A stretch of 40,712 nt of DNA from CAKSXP01 sp964609305 (lineage in GTDB: Bacteria > Bacillota > Clostridia > Oscillospirales > Oscillospiraceae): the NCBI GenBank assembly GCA_964609305.1, contig CAZSRK010000019.1:1-40712 (forward strand). Reading direction: 5' to 3'. Position 1 is the first letter of the stretch. Each line of letters starts with the position of its first letter. The translations under genes were made by a program, and so were the position numbers. This document shows positions 21,817-30,485 of the stretch, piece by piece. A model generated the notes under the pieces. It worked only from the letters and a program-made list of their open reading frames with translations. It was not told the DNA's origin and searched no databases.

Positions 21817-22821
21817 TTGTCAAATAGAAAAGTCAATAAGAATGATTATCTGTTCCTGTCCGCGCTTATCAGGGCGAGGGAGGCGAAGATGCCCGCGCGC
21901 GAGGCCTTCGAGCGCATGCTGGACGCGCCGGATTTTGACGAGTGTGCCAGGATATGCACGGAATTCGGATACCCGGATATGTCAGGAATGGATCTGAGCG
22001 AGGTCAATACCACGCTTGCCGACAGGTTTGCGCAGCTTCTCACGGAGCTGGAACAGGCCGTGCCGGAGAAGTGCATAATCGATGCGTTCAGGGTAAAGTA
22101 CGATTACCACAATGCAAAGGTGATGATAAAATCCCGCGCGGCGGACGTCGACGGCGAGCATCTGCTGTCCGGAGCCGGAAGGGTGAGTCCCGCGAAGATA
22201 ATGGACGCCTTTAATGAGGACGACTATTCTGATCTTCCGGAGGACCTCGCCTCCGCGATGGAGCAGGCCCGCGGCATCCTCGCACGCACGGGAAATCCGC
22301 AGCTTTGCGACGTGTTTCTTGACAAGGCGTATTTCGCCGAGCTTCACAGCCCGGCGCGGCAGGAGAGCAGCGGGTTCCTAAGCGGCTATGTCAGACTGTT
22401 GACCGACAGTGCAAATCTGCGTACTTTCGTTCGCTGTGCGCGTATGGAAAAGGATTCAGAGTTTCTCAAAAGCGTCCTGATAGACGGCGGCAGCGTCGAC
22501 ACGGCCGGCCTGATCGCGGCCAGGCGGGAAAACGAGGGTCCGGCCGAGCTTTATTCGAGCACCGGGCTTGCCGGCTGCGCGCAGGCCGGGGAGCTTGTGA
22601 TAAGCTCCGGTTCGCTGACAGAGTTTGAACTTCTCTGCGACAATGCCGTGATCGGTTATCTCGCAGATGCCAGGATGAGCAGCTTCGGCCCCGAACCTGT
22701 AATAGCCTATCTTGCCGCGGCGGAGCAGGAGGTAATGAACCTGCGCATGATACTGCTCGGCAAGCTTTCCGGCACGGCGCCGGACACCATACGCGAAAGG
22801 CTGCGTGAGACTTATGCTTAA
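21817..22821 (+). CDS. ntpC: V-type ATPase subunit C (AC39/d-type)
   Basis: 334 aa, all-helical protein of the vacuolar AC39/d family. It forms a funnel that joins the central rotor stalk (D, F) to the K ring. Recognisable features are the YDYHNAKVMIKSR stretch and the C-terminal EQEVMNLRMILLGKL, which are well kept in this family. Translation starts at TTG 21817 after a GGGGGAG ribosome site. The TTG start probably limits its level relative to neighbours, which suits a single-copy subunit (inference). Its end overlaps subunit F by 8 bases. Confidence 0.92.
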   Translation: MSNRKVNKNDYLFLSALIRAREAKMPAREAFERMLDAPDFDECARICTEFGYPDMSGMDLSEVNTTLADRFAQLLTELEQAVPEKCIIDAFRVKYDYHNAKVMIKSRAADVDGEHLLSGAGRVSPAKIMDAFNEDDYSDLPEDLASAMEQARGILARTGNPQLCDVFLDKAYFAELHSPARQESSGFLSGYVRLLTDSANLRTFVRCARMEKDSEFLKSVLIDGGSVDTAGLIAARRENEGPAELYSSTGLAGCAQAGELVISSGSLTEFELLCDNAVIGYLADARMSSFGPEPVIAYLAAAEQEVMNLRMILLGKLSGTAPDTIRERLRETYA

Positions 22822-23128
22822 AATTGCGGTTATCGGTTCCCACGAAACGGTCCTCGGCTTCAAGGCCCTCGGCCTTGAGGTATTCCCCGCCGAGGGTGTG
22901 GAGCAGGCAAAGCGGGAGCTGCGATATCTGACCCGACAGGGAGAGGAATACGCGATAATCTATATCGAGGAAGATCTGTATATCGAAATGACCGACGAAA
23001 TCAATAAATTCAAGGATGTCCCCACACCGGCCATCATCCTTATACCGGGCAGGGAGGGCTCCAAGGGGTATGGACTTAATGCCCTGCATGAGGCAGTGGA
23101 GAGAGCTGTCGGAAGCGACATACTCTGA
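22814..23128 (+). CDS. ntpG: V-type ATPase rotor subunit F
   Basis: 104 aa. The N-terminal Rossmann-like half begins LKIAVIGSHETVLGFKALGLE, the signature of subunit F (NtpG in Enterococcus naming). A central EEYAIIYIEEDLY follows, and the C-terminal helix inserts alongside subunit D. Subunit F binds D in the central shaft and helps regulate hydrolysis. The ATG at 22814 lies inside the end of ntpC (coupled translation); an in-frame GTG at 22805 is an unlikely start. A 64-bp gap separates it from ntpA. Confidence 0.92.
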   Translation: MLKIAVIGSHETVLGFKALGLEVFPAEGVEQAKRELRYLTRQGEEYAIIYIEEDLYIEMTDEINKFKDVPTPAIILIPGREGSKGYGLNALHEAVERAVGSDIL

Positions 23129-23192
23129 TCCGGCGCCCCGGCACGCGTGATATCACGCGCTATCCCCAATGAAAGGAATGGTAAGCAAGAAT

Positions 23193-24962
23193 ATGAGCGG
23201 AACAGTTACAAAAGTATCCGGGCCGCTGGTGGTTGCGGAAGGGCTTGCCGACGCCAACGTGTCTGACGTTGTGAGAGTCGGAAAGCAACGCCTTATCGGC
23301 GAGATACTGAACATGACCGGCGATCGTGCCTCCATACAGGTCTATGAGGAGACCTCGGGCCTCGGCCCCGGCGCCGAGGTCGAAACCACCGGTTCTCCGC
23401 TCTCCGTTGAGCTTGGCCCCGGATTGCTTGAGAGCATCTATGACGGTATCCAGCGCCCGCTTACGGAGATACGCGAGCTGACCGGGCATACAATCGCCAG
23501 GGGCGTCGATGTCCCTGCGCTCAACCGCAGCAGACAGTGGGAATTCGTGCCGTGTGTGGAACCCGGTGCCAAGGTCCGCGGCGGCGATATAATCGGCACC
23601 GTGCAGGAAACCAGCGCGATCTCCCACAAAATCATGGTCCCTCCCGGGTTGAGCGGGACCATCGCCTCCATCCAGAAGGGGATGTATACCGTTCTGGACA
23701 CCGTGGCCCTCCTTAAGGAGCCTGACGGTAAGGAGACAAAGCTGACCATGATGCAGAAATGGCCTGTACGCGTGAGCAGGCCATATACGAGAAAATATGT
23801 GCCCAGCCGTCCGCTCTGCTCCGGACAGCGCGTCATCGACACGATGTTCCCGCTTGCAAAGGGCGGCACGGCGGCGGTCCCAGGACCCTTCGGCAGCGGC
23901 AAGACCGTCGTCCAGCACGCGCTTGCAAAGTGGTCGGACGTGGACGTCGTCGTCTACATCGGCTGCGGCGAACGCGGTAATGAGATGACCGATGTGCTCA
24001 TGGAGTTTCCGGAGCTGCAGGACCCGCGTACCGGCGAGCCGATCATGAAGCGGACTGTGCTGATCGCCAACACCTCCGACATGCCGGTTGCAGCGCGCGA
24101 GGCGAGCATTTATACCGGCATCACTATCGCAGAATATTTCCGCGACATGGGATACGACGTGGCGGTTATCGCCGACTCCACCTCCCGTTGGGCCGAGGCC
24201 CTGCGTGAGATGAGCGGCCGCCTTGAGGAGATGCCCGGCGAGGAGGGCTATCCCGCCTACCTTGCCTCACGCCTCGCCCAGTTTTACGAGCGCGCGGGCG
24301 TTATCGAATGCCTCGGCTCAGATGGATGCCAGGGAAGCCTGACGGCCATAGGCGCCGTTTCCCCTCCGGGCGGCGACACGTCGGAGCCTGTCAGCCAGGC
24401 CACGATGCGCATCGTCAAGGTGTTCTGGGGGCTTGACAGCTCCCTTGCATACGCGCGCCACTTCCCGGCGATCAACTGGCTGACCAGCTATTCGCTTTAC
24501 ACCGACACGCTCAGGGACTACTACGACCAGAACCTCGGCCCCGAGTTCATGCAGCAGCGTGAAAAGGCGATGAGCATACTGCAGGAAGAGGCCAGCCTGA
24601 ATGAAATAGTCAAGCTTGTCGGCGCGGACTCGCTCGCGGCCGGCGACCGCCTTACGCTTGAAACGGCAAAGATGATCCGCGAGGACTTCCTCCAGCAGAA
24701 CGCATTTGTTGACGTGGACAGCTATTCGTCCTACGACCGCCAGAAAATGCTTCTGGGGATGATCCTCGACTACGACAGGCTCGGACGCGAGGCGCTTGCG
24801 CAGGGCGCGGATATGAACGAACTGTTTTCCATCCCTGCGCGTGAGCAGATTGGCCGCGCGAAGACCGTCCCTGCGGATGAGTATCAGGCAGTTTACGCGC
24901 AGATAGCAGAGAACATGAAGTATCAGATACAGGAGACAGCCGCAGGAGGTGACGAGCTGTGA
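23193..24962 (+). CDS. ntpA: V-type ATPase catalytic subunit A
   Basis: 589 aa. It hydrolyses ATP in the A3B3 ring. The N-terminal barrel starts SGTVTKVSGPLVVAEG, and the non-homologous bulge region is typical of subunit A. The P-loop GPFGSGKTVVQ begins at about residue 231, as in Enterococcus NtpA. The catalytic Glu lies in GCGERGNEMTDV, and Walker B in VAVIADSTSRWAEALRE. The start is uncertain: ATGs at 23169 and 23178 are in frame, and no ribosome site is well placed. I chose 23193 because it matches the family start and P-loop position. Its last bases overlap ntpB by 4 (GTGA). Confidence 0.97.
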   Translation: MSGTVTKVSGPLVVAEGLADANVSDVVRVGKQRLIGEILNMTGDRASIQVYEETSGLGPGAEVETTGSPLSVELGPGLLESIYDGIQRPLTEIRELTGHTIARGVDVPALNRSRQWEFVPCVEPGAKVRGGDIIGTVQETSAISHKIMVPPGLSGTIASIQKGMYTVLDTVALLKEPDGKETKLTMMQKWPVRVSRPYTRKYVPSRPLCSGQRVIDTMFPLAKGGTAAVPGPFGSGKTVVQHALAKWSDVDVVVYIGCGERGNEMTDVLMEFPELQDPRTGEPIMKRTVLIANTSDMPVAAREASIYTGITIAEYFRDMGYDVAVIADSTSRWAEALREMSGRLEEMPGEEGYPAYLASRLAQFYERAGVIECLGSDGCQGSLTAIGAVSPPGGDTSEPVSQATMRIVKVFWGLDSSLAYARHFPAINWLTSYSLYTDTLRDYYDQNLGPEFMQQREKAMSILQEEASLNEIVKLVGADSLAAGDRLTLETAKMIREDFLQQNAFVDVDSYSSYDRQKMLLGMILDYDRLGREALAQGADMNELFSIPAREQIGRAKTVPADEYQAVYAQIAENMKYQIQETAAGGDEL

Positions 24963-26326
24963 TCAGGGAATATAAAACCATAAGGGAGATCGCAAGCCCG
25001 CTTATGATGGTCGAGCACGTCGACGGCGTTACCTATGACGAGCTGGCGGAGATAGAGCTGCCCAACGGCGAGACCCGCCGTTGTAAGGTGCTGGAGATTG
25101 ATCGGGACGTTGCGGTCGTTCAGTTGTTCGAGTCCGCGGCAGGCATAAACCTTGCCCAGAGCAAGGTGCGCTTCCTCGGCCATCCGCTGGAGCTTGCCGT
25201 TTCCGAGGATATGCTTGGCCGTGTATTCAATGGCATGGGCGAGCCTATCGACGGAGGCCCCGATATTCTTGCTGAGGCGCACAGGGACATAAACGGCCTT
25301 CCGATGAACCCCGCCGCGCGCGCATACCCCGCTGAGTTTATCCAGACCGGTATTTCAACGATCGACGGGTTGAACACGCTCGTCCGCGGGCAGAAGCTGC
25401 CAATCTTTTCCGGTTCAGGACTGCCGCACGCGGCCCTCGCGGCGCAGATAGCGCGACAGGCGCGCGTACTTGGTGCAGACGAGAATTTTGCCGTTGTGTT
25501 CGCAGCCATCGGCATCACATTTGAGGAGAGCGAGTTCTTTGTACAGGAATTTCGCCGCACCGGCGCCATCGACCGCGCGGTCGTCTTTTCAAACCTTGCA
25601 AGCGACCCCGCTGTCGAACGTATCGCCACGCCGCGCATGGCGCTGACTGCCGCGGAGTACCTCGCCTTCGAGAAGGATATGCATGTTCTGGTCATCATGA
25701 CCGATATCACAAACTATGCCGAGGCCCTGCGCGAGATAAGCGCGGCGAAGAAGGAGGTTCCCGGACGCCGCGGATACCCCGGTTATCTCTACACAGACCT
25801 TGCGCAGATGTATGAAAGGGCTGGCCGGCGCCTGGGCAAAAAGGGTTCTATCACGATGATACCCATCCTGACCATGCCGGAGGACGACAAAACCCATCCT
25901 ATTCCGGACCTTACGGGATACATCACCGAGGGCCAGATCATCCTCTCGCGCGAGCTGTACCGCAAGGGCATAATCCCGCCTGTGGACGTGCTGCCGTCGC
26001 TGAGCAGGCTCAAAGACAAGGGCATCGGCGAGGGCAAGACCCGCGAGGACCACTCCGGGACCATGAACCAGCTTTTTGCAGCATATGCCGCGGGAAAGGA
26101 CGCAAGGGAACTCATGACCATCCTCGGCGAGGCTGCCCTATCCGAGACAGACAGGAAATATGCGGAGTTTGCAGAGCAGTTTGAGGAACGTTATGTAAAC
26201 CAAGGCAACAGTACCAACCGCAGCATCGAGGAGACCCTCGACCTCGGCTGGGAGCTGCTGAAGATCCTGCCCAGGTCGGAGCTGAAGAGGGTCACGACCG
26301 CACAGCTCGAAAAGTATATGAAATAA
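24959..26326 (+). CDS. ntpB: V-type ATPase regulatory subunit B
   Basis: 455 aa, normal length. It forms the non-catalytic partner of subunit A. The P-loop position reads FSGSGLPHAALAAQIARQA, lacking GKT, as expected for subunit B. The nucleotide-proximal Arg/Ser region appears as YPGYLYTDLAQMYERAGR. The GTG start at 24959 overlaps the ntpA stop (GTGA) and follows AGGAGGTGA, so translation is coupled to keep A:B near 1:1. A 126-bp gap then precedes subunit D, unusual for this tight operon. Confidence 0.97.
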   Translation: MIREYKTIREIASPLMMVEHVDGVTYDELAEIELPNGETRRCKVLEIDRDVAVVQLFESAAGINLAQSKVRFLGHPLELAVSEDMLGRVFNGMGEPIDGGPDILAEAHRDINGLPMNPAARAYPAEFIQTGISTIDGLNTLVRGQKLPIFSGSGLPHAALAAQIARQARVLGADENFAVVFAAIGITFEESEFFVQEFRRTGAIDRAVVFSNLASDPAVERIATPRMALTAAEYLAFEKDMHVLVIMTDITNYAEALREISAAKKEVPGRRGYPGYLYTDLAQMYERAGRRLGKKGSITMIPILTMPEDDKTHPIPDLTGYITEGQIILSRELYRKGIIPPVDVLPSLSRLKDKGIGEGKTREDHSGTMNQLFAAYAAGKDARELMTILGEAALSETDRKYAEFAEQFEERYVNQGNSTNRSIEETLDLGWELLKILPRSELKRVTTAQLEKYMK

Positions 26327-26452
26327 TACCGGACGGTCACGGTGTCCTTTTATGAAAAGGATCTGATCGCAGCGAAGGAACCGATATTGGGAATCCTGGC
26401 TGCGCGGAACGAAATTGGGCCGGTTCCCCCGGCCCGGTGGAGGTGAAAGCAA

Positions 26453-27103
26453 GTGGCGTCAACCGCAATTACACCAACCAGAATGGTCCTGAACCAGCTC
26501 AAGGGCCGGCTTCAGACCGCCACACGCGGGCACAAGCTGCTCAAGGATAAGCGGGATGAACTGATGCGCCAATTCCTCGGGATCATGCGCAGGAACAAAG
26601 AGCTACGCACCCGCGTCGAAGAGGGCCTTACCGAGGCCTTCGCCGCGCTGGCCGTTGCCAGTTCAGTCATGTCGCCCGAGATGCTCGAGCAGGCGCTGCT
26701 GTTCCCGCGGCAGAGCGTGGAGCTGGATATCAGCTATGACAACATCATGAGCGAGAAAGTGCCCAGATACAGTTTCAGGACTCGGAACAACGACCCATCG
26801 GAGATATACCCATACGGTTTTGCGCAGACCTCCGGCGAGCTGGACGACGCGCTCTTCCGTATGGCCCGGGTCTTTGAGGATATGCTAGAGCTTGCGGAGA
26901 TAGAAAAAACGATGCAGCTCCTTGCACAGGAGATAGAAAAGACACGCCGGCGCGTCAACGCGCTTGAATATGTCATGATCCCTGAGATGCAGACCAATAT
27001 CAAATACATTTCCATGAAACTGGAGGAAAACGACCTTTCAACCAAGGTAAGGCTCATGAAAGTCAAGGATATGGTCCTCGAGGACGCACACGATTTTAAA
27101 TAG
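26453..27103 (+). CDS. ntpD: V-type ATPase rotor subunit D
   Basis: 216 aa. Two long helices (about 10-75 and 130-205) form the central coiled-coil shaft; the N-terminal LNQLKGRLQTATRGHKLLKDKRDEL pattern, here from residue 11, is the family signature. A short insertion with a beta hairpin lies between. It rotates inside A3B3 with subunit F and drives the K ring through subunit C. The GTG start at 26453 follows GGAGGTG by about 6 bases. It is the last gene of the operon, followed by a hairpin. Subunits H and J of the Enterococcus operon are absent here. Confidence 0.95.
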   Translation: MASTAITPTRMVLNQLKGRLQTATRGHKLLKDKRDELMRQFLGIMRRNKELRTRVEEGLTEAFAALAVASSVMSPEMLEQALLFPRQSVELDISYDNIMSEKVPRYSFRTRNNDPSEIYPYGFAQTSGELDDALFRMARVFEDMLELAEIEKTMQLLAQEIEKTRRRVNALEYVMIPEMQTNIKYISMKLEENDLSTKVRLMKVKDMVLEDAHDFK

Positions 27104-27110
27104 AACGCAA

Positions 27111-27142
27111 AAACCGCCGCTTTCACAAAGCGGCGGTTTGTC
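27111..27142 (+). terminator. Terminator of the V-ATPase operon
   Basis: AAACCGCCGCTTT (27111-27123) pairs with AAAGCGGCGGTTT (27127-27139) over a 3-nt loop, so the top pairs probably open. The U tract is only three bases plus GT, so some read-through into the ABC exporter genes is possible. Confidence 0.65.
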
Positions 27143-27340
27143 ATACTGTGGCGCTACAGTAGTACGTTTCCGGCGGGGTGAGGACAGGTTGTGCGCTCAC
27201 TTTTCCTGACTGCTGTTAAATACATCGCCCGGATATCACGGAAACGCCGGCCCGCGGCCAGGCTCATGACCGCGACGGAAACGCAAAAACACGGCCGTAT
27301 GGCCTGACAGTACATACGAAGAGATGCAAATAAAAAGCCC

Positions 27341-27369
27341 TTTACTGCCGACAAGGCTTATGCTACAAT
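27341..27369 (+). promoter_or_regulatory. Promoter of the NatAB-like genes
   Basis: -35 TTTACT (27341-27346), 17-bp spacer, -10 TACAAT (27364-27369). It lies 70 bp before the start at 27439, so the exporter can be expressed independently of the V-ATPase. Confidence 0.65.
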
Positions 27370-27438
27370 GCAGACAGAAACGCCGGTTCGCATACCCCGG
27401 GGGAGGGGCATGGCTTCGGCAAAGGGAGGAATCATATC

Positions 27439-28329
27439 ATGAATTTGGAGCTCAGGGACATATACAAGAGCTTCGGGGAGAAACAGGTTTTAAGCGGCGT
27501 ATCCCTCACCGCCGAGGGCGGAAAGGCTTTCGGATTTCTGGGCAGGAACGGCGCGGGCAAAACCACGACTATACGAATTCTCATGGATGTGTTCCCGGCT
27601 AACAGCGGACAGATCCTCATGGACGGAAAGCCGCTGGACTATTCCCGGATCGGAATCGGCTATCTGCCGGAGGAGCGGGGGCTGTATCCTAAAAAGAAGA
27701 TAATTGACCAGCTCGTCTATTTTGCCCAGCTAAAGGGTATGACGACGTCCGCCTCCGTAAAGGCGATCGACTACTGGCTCGACAGACTCGGCATGAGTGA
27801 ATACCGAAACAAGAAGCTGAACATCCTCTCAAAGGGCAACCAGCAGAAAATACAGCTTGTAACGGCGCTCGCGCACGACCCGCAGGTCATCATCCTCGAC
27901 GAGCCGTTTTCCGGACTGGACCCGGTTAACGCGATGCTTCTCAAGGACGTAGTGAAAGAAGAAATATCAAAGGGCAAGATAGTCCTGTTTTCCAGCCATC
28001 AGATGAATTACATAGAGGAGTTTTGCGACACTATTGCGATACTCAACGCGGGCAAGGTCGTGCTCAGCGGAGAGCTGTACGAGATAAAGCGCAACTATGC
28101 CCGCGACCGGCTTATCATACGTTCCAGCCAGGCAGAAAGTATGGCGCGCTCCCTCGGCGCGCGGTGTGAGCTTCTCTCAGAGTGGGAGCTGAGCCTGAAG
28201 CTGTCAAGCCCAGATGAGAAGCGCAGCGTAATGCAGGATCTGGCCGGGAAGTATGATATCGACGAGATAAGGGTTTTCGAGCCCTCGCTCAACGATATAT
28301 TCGTCCAATACGCCGGCTCGCAGGTCTAA
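27439..28329 (+). CDS. ABC transporter ATP-binding protein (NatA-like)
   Basis: 296 aa. Walker A is GRNGAGKTTT (about 34-43). The signature motif LSKGNQQKIQ is the variant found in NatA/YhaQ-type exporters of Na+, drugs or unknown substrates. Walker B is VIILDEPFSGLDP and the H-loop is SSHQM. The C-terminal extension (about 220-296) is a regulatory domain typical of this subgroup. It pairs with the permease that starts 15 bp downstream. The GGGAGG site supports the ATG at 27439. The substrate cannot be read from sequence; Na+ is plausible given the adjacent Na+-type V-ATPase (inference). Confidence 0.88.
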   Translation: MNLELRDIYKSFGEKQVLSGVSLTAEGGKAFGFLGRNGAGKTTTIRILMDVFPANSGQILMDGKPLDYSRIGIGYLPEERGLYPKKKIIDQLVYFAQLKGMTTSASVKAIDYWLDRLGMSEYRNKKLNILSKGNQQKIQLVTALAHDPQVIILDEPFSGLDPVNAMLLKDVVKEEISKGKIVLFSSHQMNYIEEFCDTIAILNAGKVVLSGELYEIKRNYARDRLIIRSSQAESMARSLGARCELLSEWELSLKLSSPDEKRSVMQDLAGKYDIDEIRVFEPSLNDIFVQYAGSQV

Positions 28330-28344
28330 GGGGGGGTAGCGGAA

Positions 28345-29589
28345 ATGAAGCAGTTTAGTATCATATTCAAGTTCGAGCTTTTGAGCTATCTGAAAAACAA
28401 GGTGTTCGTGGGCGTCACTGTTTTTCTGGCGGTGGTCATCGCGGCCGTCATGTTCTACCCCAGAATTTCCGCCTTATTCGAAAGCGGCGACACACGGGCT
28501 TCCTCCGACGGTGAGCGTGAAGTCATGCTCATAGCGGCGGATACAGACGAAAACGCACAGCTCGCCGCGGAAGCCTTCGCGTCTGCCTTCTCCGGATACG
28601 AGGTGCGCATCGGGGAAAACGGTGCGGAGGGTATACAGGAGCAGATCATAAACGGCGAGGCCGACTGCGGCTTTTATCTGGACGGCCTTGTGTCCTACAC
28701 CTACTACGTCAACAACCTGTCGATGTACGACATGAACACCTCCATCGCCGACGAGGTGCTCGGGAATCTGTACCGCATGGATGCGATGATATCGGGTGGT
28801 ATCTCCGCCGAGCAGGCGGGACAGATACTCTCCGCCACCGTCGGTCACGAGATCGTCAGCGTCGGCAAGGACCAGACCCAGAATTTCTTTTATACCTATA
28901 TAATGATCTTTGCCCTTTATATGGTCATCCTGCTCTACGGCCAGATGGTGGCCACAAACGTGGCCAGCGAGAAAAGCTCCCGCGCCATGGAGTTGCTCGT
29001 GACCAGCGCAAAGCCCACCTCGATGATGTTCGGCAAGGTTCTGGCCTCCTGCGTGGCTGGGCTTATACAGCTCGTGGTCGTGTTCGGCGCGGCGGTGCTG
29101 TTTTTCAACATGAACAGCTCCTACTGGGACGGCAACGCGATAATCAGCTCCATTTTCGGCATGCCGCTGTCCCTGCTTTTGTATATGCTGTTGTTTTTCA
29201 TCCTTGGCTTTTTCATATATGCTTTCATGTTCGGCGCCGTGGGGTCCACCGCGTCGAAGCTTGAGGATATAAACACCTCGGTCATGCCCATCACTCTTTT
29301 GTTTGTAGCGGCGTTTATAGTGGTAGTGGCGTCAATGTCGAGCGGCAGCATGGACAACACGCTTATCATCGTGTGCTCTTACATACCGTTTACCTCGCCA
29401 ATGGCCATGTTCACACGCATCGCCATGAGCACTGTGCCGGTGTATGAGATCGTGATATCCGTCGCGATACTCATCTTCTCGGTGATCGGCGTCGGCGTGC
29501 TGTCCGCGAAAATCTACCGTGTGGGAGTGCTGCTTTACGGCACAACGCCAAACATTCGCTCGATATTGAAGGCCCTGCGCAGGGCCTGA
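28345..29589 (+). CDS. ABC-2 type permease (NatB-like)
   Basis: 414 aa. One N-terminal membrane helix (about 20-38) is followed by an extracytoplasmic domain of about 140 residues, then five to six helices from about residue 185. The cytoplasmic coupling region reads ATNVASEKSSRAMELLVTSA, which is the hallmark of ABC-2 exporters such as NatB. It forms the membrane path for the ATPase encoded just upstream. The unit ends with a terminator at 29661. Substrate is unknown; Na+, peptide or antibiotic export are all possible. Confidence 0.88.
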   Translation: MKQFSIIFKFELLSYLKNKVFVGVTVFLAVVIAAVMFYPRISALFESGDTRASSDGEREVMLIAADTDENAQLAAEAFASAFSGYEVRIGENGAEGIQEQIINGEADCGFYLDGLVSYTYYVNNLSMYDMNTSIADEVLGNLYRMDAMISGGISAEQAGQILSATVGHEIVSVGKDQTQNFFYTYIMIFALYMVILLYGQMVATNVASEKSSRAMELLVTSAKPTSMMFGKVLASCVAGLIQLVVVFGAAVLFFNMNSSYWDGNAIISSIFGMPLSLLLYMLLFFILGFFIYAFMFGAVGSTASKLEDINTSVMPITLLFVAAFIVVVASMSSGSMDNTLIIVCSYIPFTSPMAMFTRIAMSTVPVYEIVISVAILIFSVIGVGVLSAKIYRVGVLLYGTTPNIRSILKALRRA

Positions 29590-29660
29590 TATATCGGGAA
29601 AGAGTTTCACGCCGGCTCGAGAAGGGGACGGGAGAAACCAGCGCAGGCCAGATAATCAGG

Positions 29661-29700
29661 CAAAGGACAGGCGATTTTGCACCTGTCCTTTGTTCTTCTC
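29661..29700 (+). terminator. Terminator after the NatAB-like genes
   Basis: CAAAGGACAGG (29661-29671) pairs with CCTGTCCTTTG (29682-29692) over a 10-nt loop, followed by the pyrimidine-rich TTCTTCTC. It lies between convergent genes. On the minus strand the hairpin lacks a U tract, so it may only partly stop leftward transcription. Confidence 0.65.
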
Positions 29701-29762
29701 TGTTTATATCTGCTTTACCGCGGCCCAAAATATCATTGTAGGCACAGGCAGCAGCATACTGC

Positions 29763-30485
29763 TTACAGCACCTTGGCAAGGAAGCTCTGCAGCCGCTCGC
29801 TGCGCGGGTTGGCAAAAAACTCGGCCGGAGTGTTCTGTTCCAGTATATGGCCGCCGTCCATAAAGAGCACGCGGGTGCCTACCTCCCGGGCAAAGCCCAT
29901 CTCATGCGTGACGACCACCATGGTCATGCCCTCGTCGGCAAGCTCCTTCATGACGTCCAGAACCTCTCCGACCATCTCGGGGTCAAGCGCGGAGGTGGGT
30001 TCGTCAAACAGCATGACTTTCGGTTTCATGGCAAGAGCCCGGACGATGGCGATGCGCTGTTTCTGGCCGCCGGAGAGCTGGGCCGGATAGGCGTCCGCCT
30101 TATCCTCCAGTCCGACGCGCCTTAGAAGGTCGGTCGCCGTGTCGTTTGCTTCCGCTTGGCTCATAAGCTTGGTCCGTACGGGGGAGAGCGTTATATTCCT
30201 GCGTATCGTCATGTTGGGGAACAGGTTGAAGTGCTGGAATACCATGCCCATCTGCTGACGGAGCTTATCGATATCGGCCTTGGGATCGGTAATCTCATGT
30301 CCGTTGAACATAATGGTACCGGACGAGGGATACTCCAACAGGTTGAGGCAGCGCAGGAAAGTCGACTTTCCGGAGCCCGACGGCCCGATTATAACGACTT
30401 TTTCGCCCGGGAAGATGTGTTCGGATATGTCATCGAGCACAAGGTTCTTTCCGAAGGATTTTGAGAGGTTTTTAACGTCTATCAC
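29763..30485 (-). CDS. Polar amino-acid ABC transporter ATPase (GlnQ-like)
   Basis: 240 aa, the standard length for the PAAT (GlnQ/HisP) family. Walker A is IGPSGSGKST (about 33-42), the signature is LSGGQKQRIAIVRALAM, Walker B is VMLFDEPTSALDPE, and the H-loop is VTHEMGFA. It powers uptake of polar amino acids. Its start overlaps the end of the permease gene by 14 bases, so translation is coupled. Substrate cannot be assigned beyond the family; Gln, Glu, Arg, His and Cys systems look alike here. Confidence 0.92.
   Translation of the reverse strand: MIDVKNLSKSFGKNLVLDDISEHIFPGEKVVIIGPSGSGKSTFLRCLNLLEYPSSGTIMFNGHEITDPKADIDKLRQQMGMVFQHFNLFPNMTIRRNITLSPVRTKLMSQAEANDTATDLLRRVGLEDKADAYPAQLSGGQKQRIAIVRALAMKPKVMLFDEPTSALDPEMVGEVLDVMKELADEGMTMVVVTHEMGFAREVGTRVLFMDGGHILEQNTPAEFFANPRSERLQSFLAKVL

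Larger units (their letters stand above)
27104..27438. other. Gap between V-ATPase operon and NatAB-like genes
   Basis: This 335-bp stretch has no supported gene; a 66-codon minus-strand frame shows no protein character. It holds the operon terminator (27111-27139), a GC-rich stretch with several copies of the motif GGAAACGC or GAAACGC (around 27240, 27280 and 27378), and a good promoter (27341-27369) for the next genes. Confidence 0.5.
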
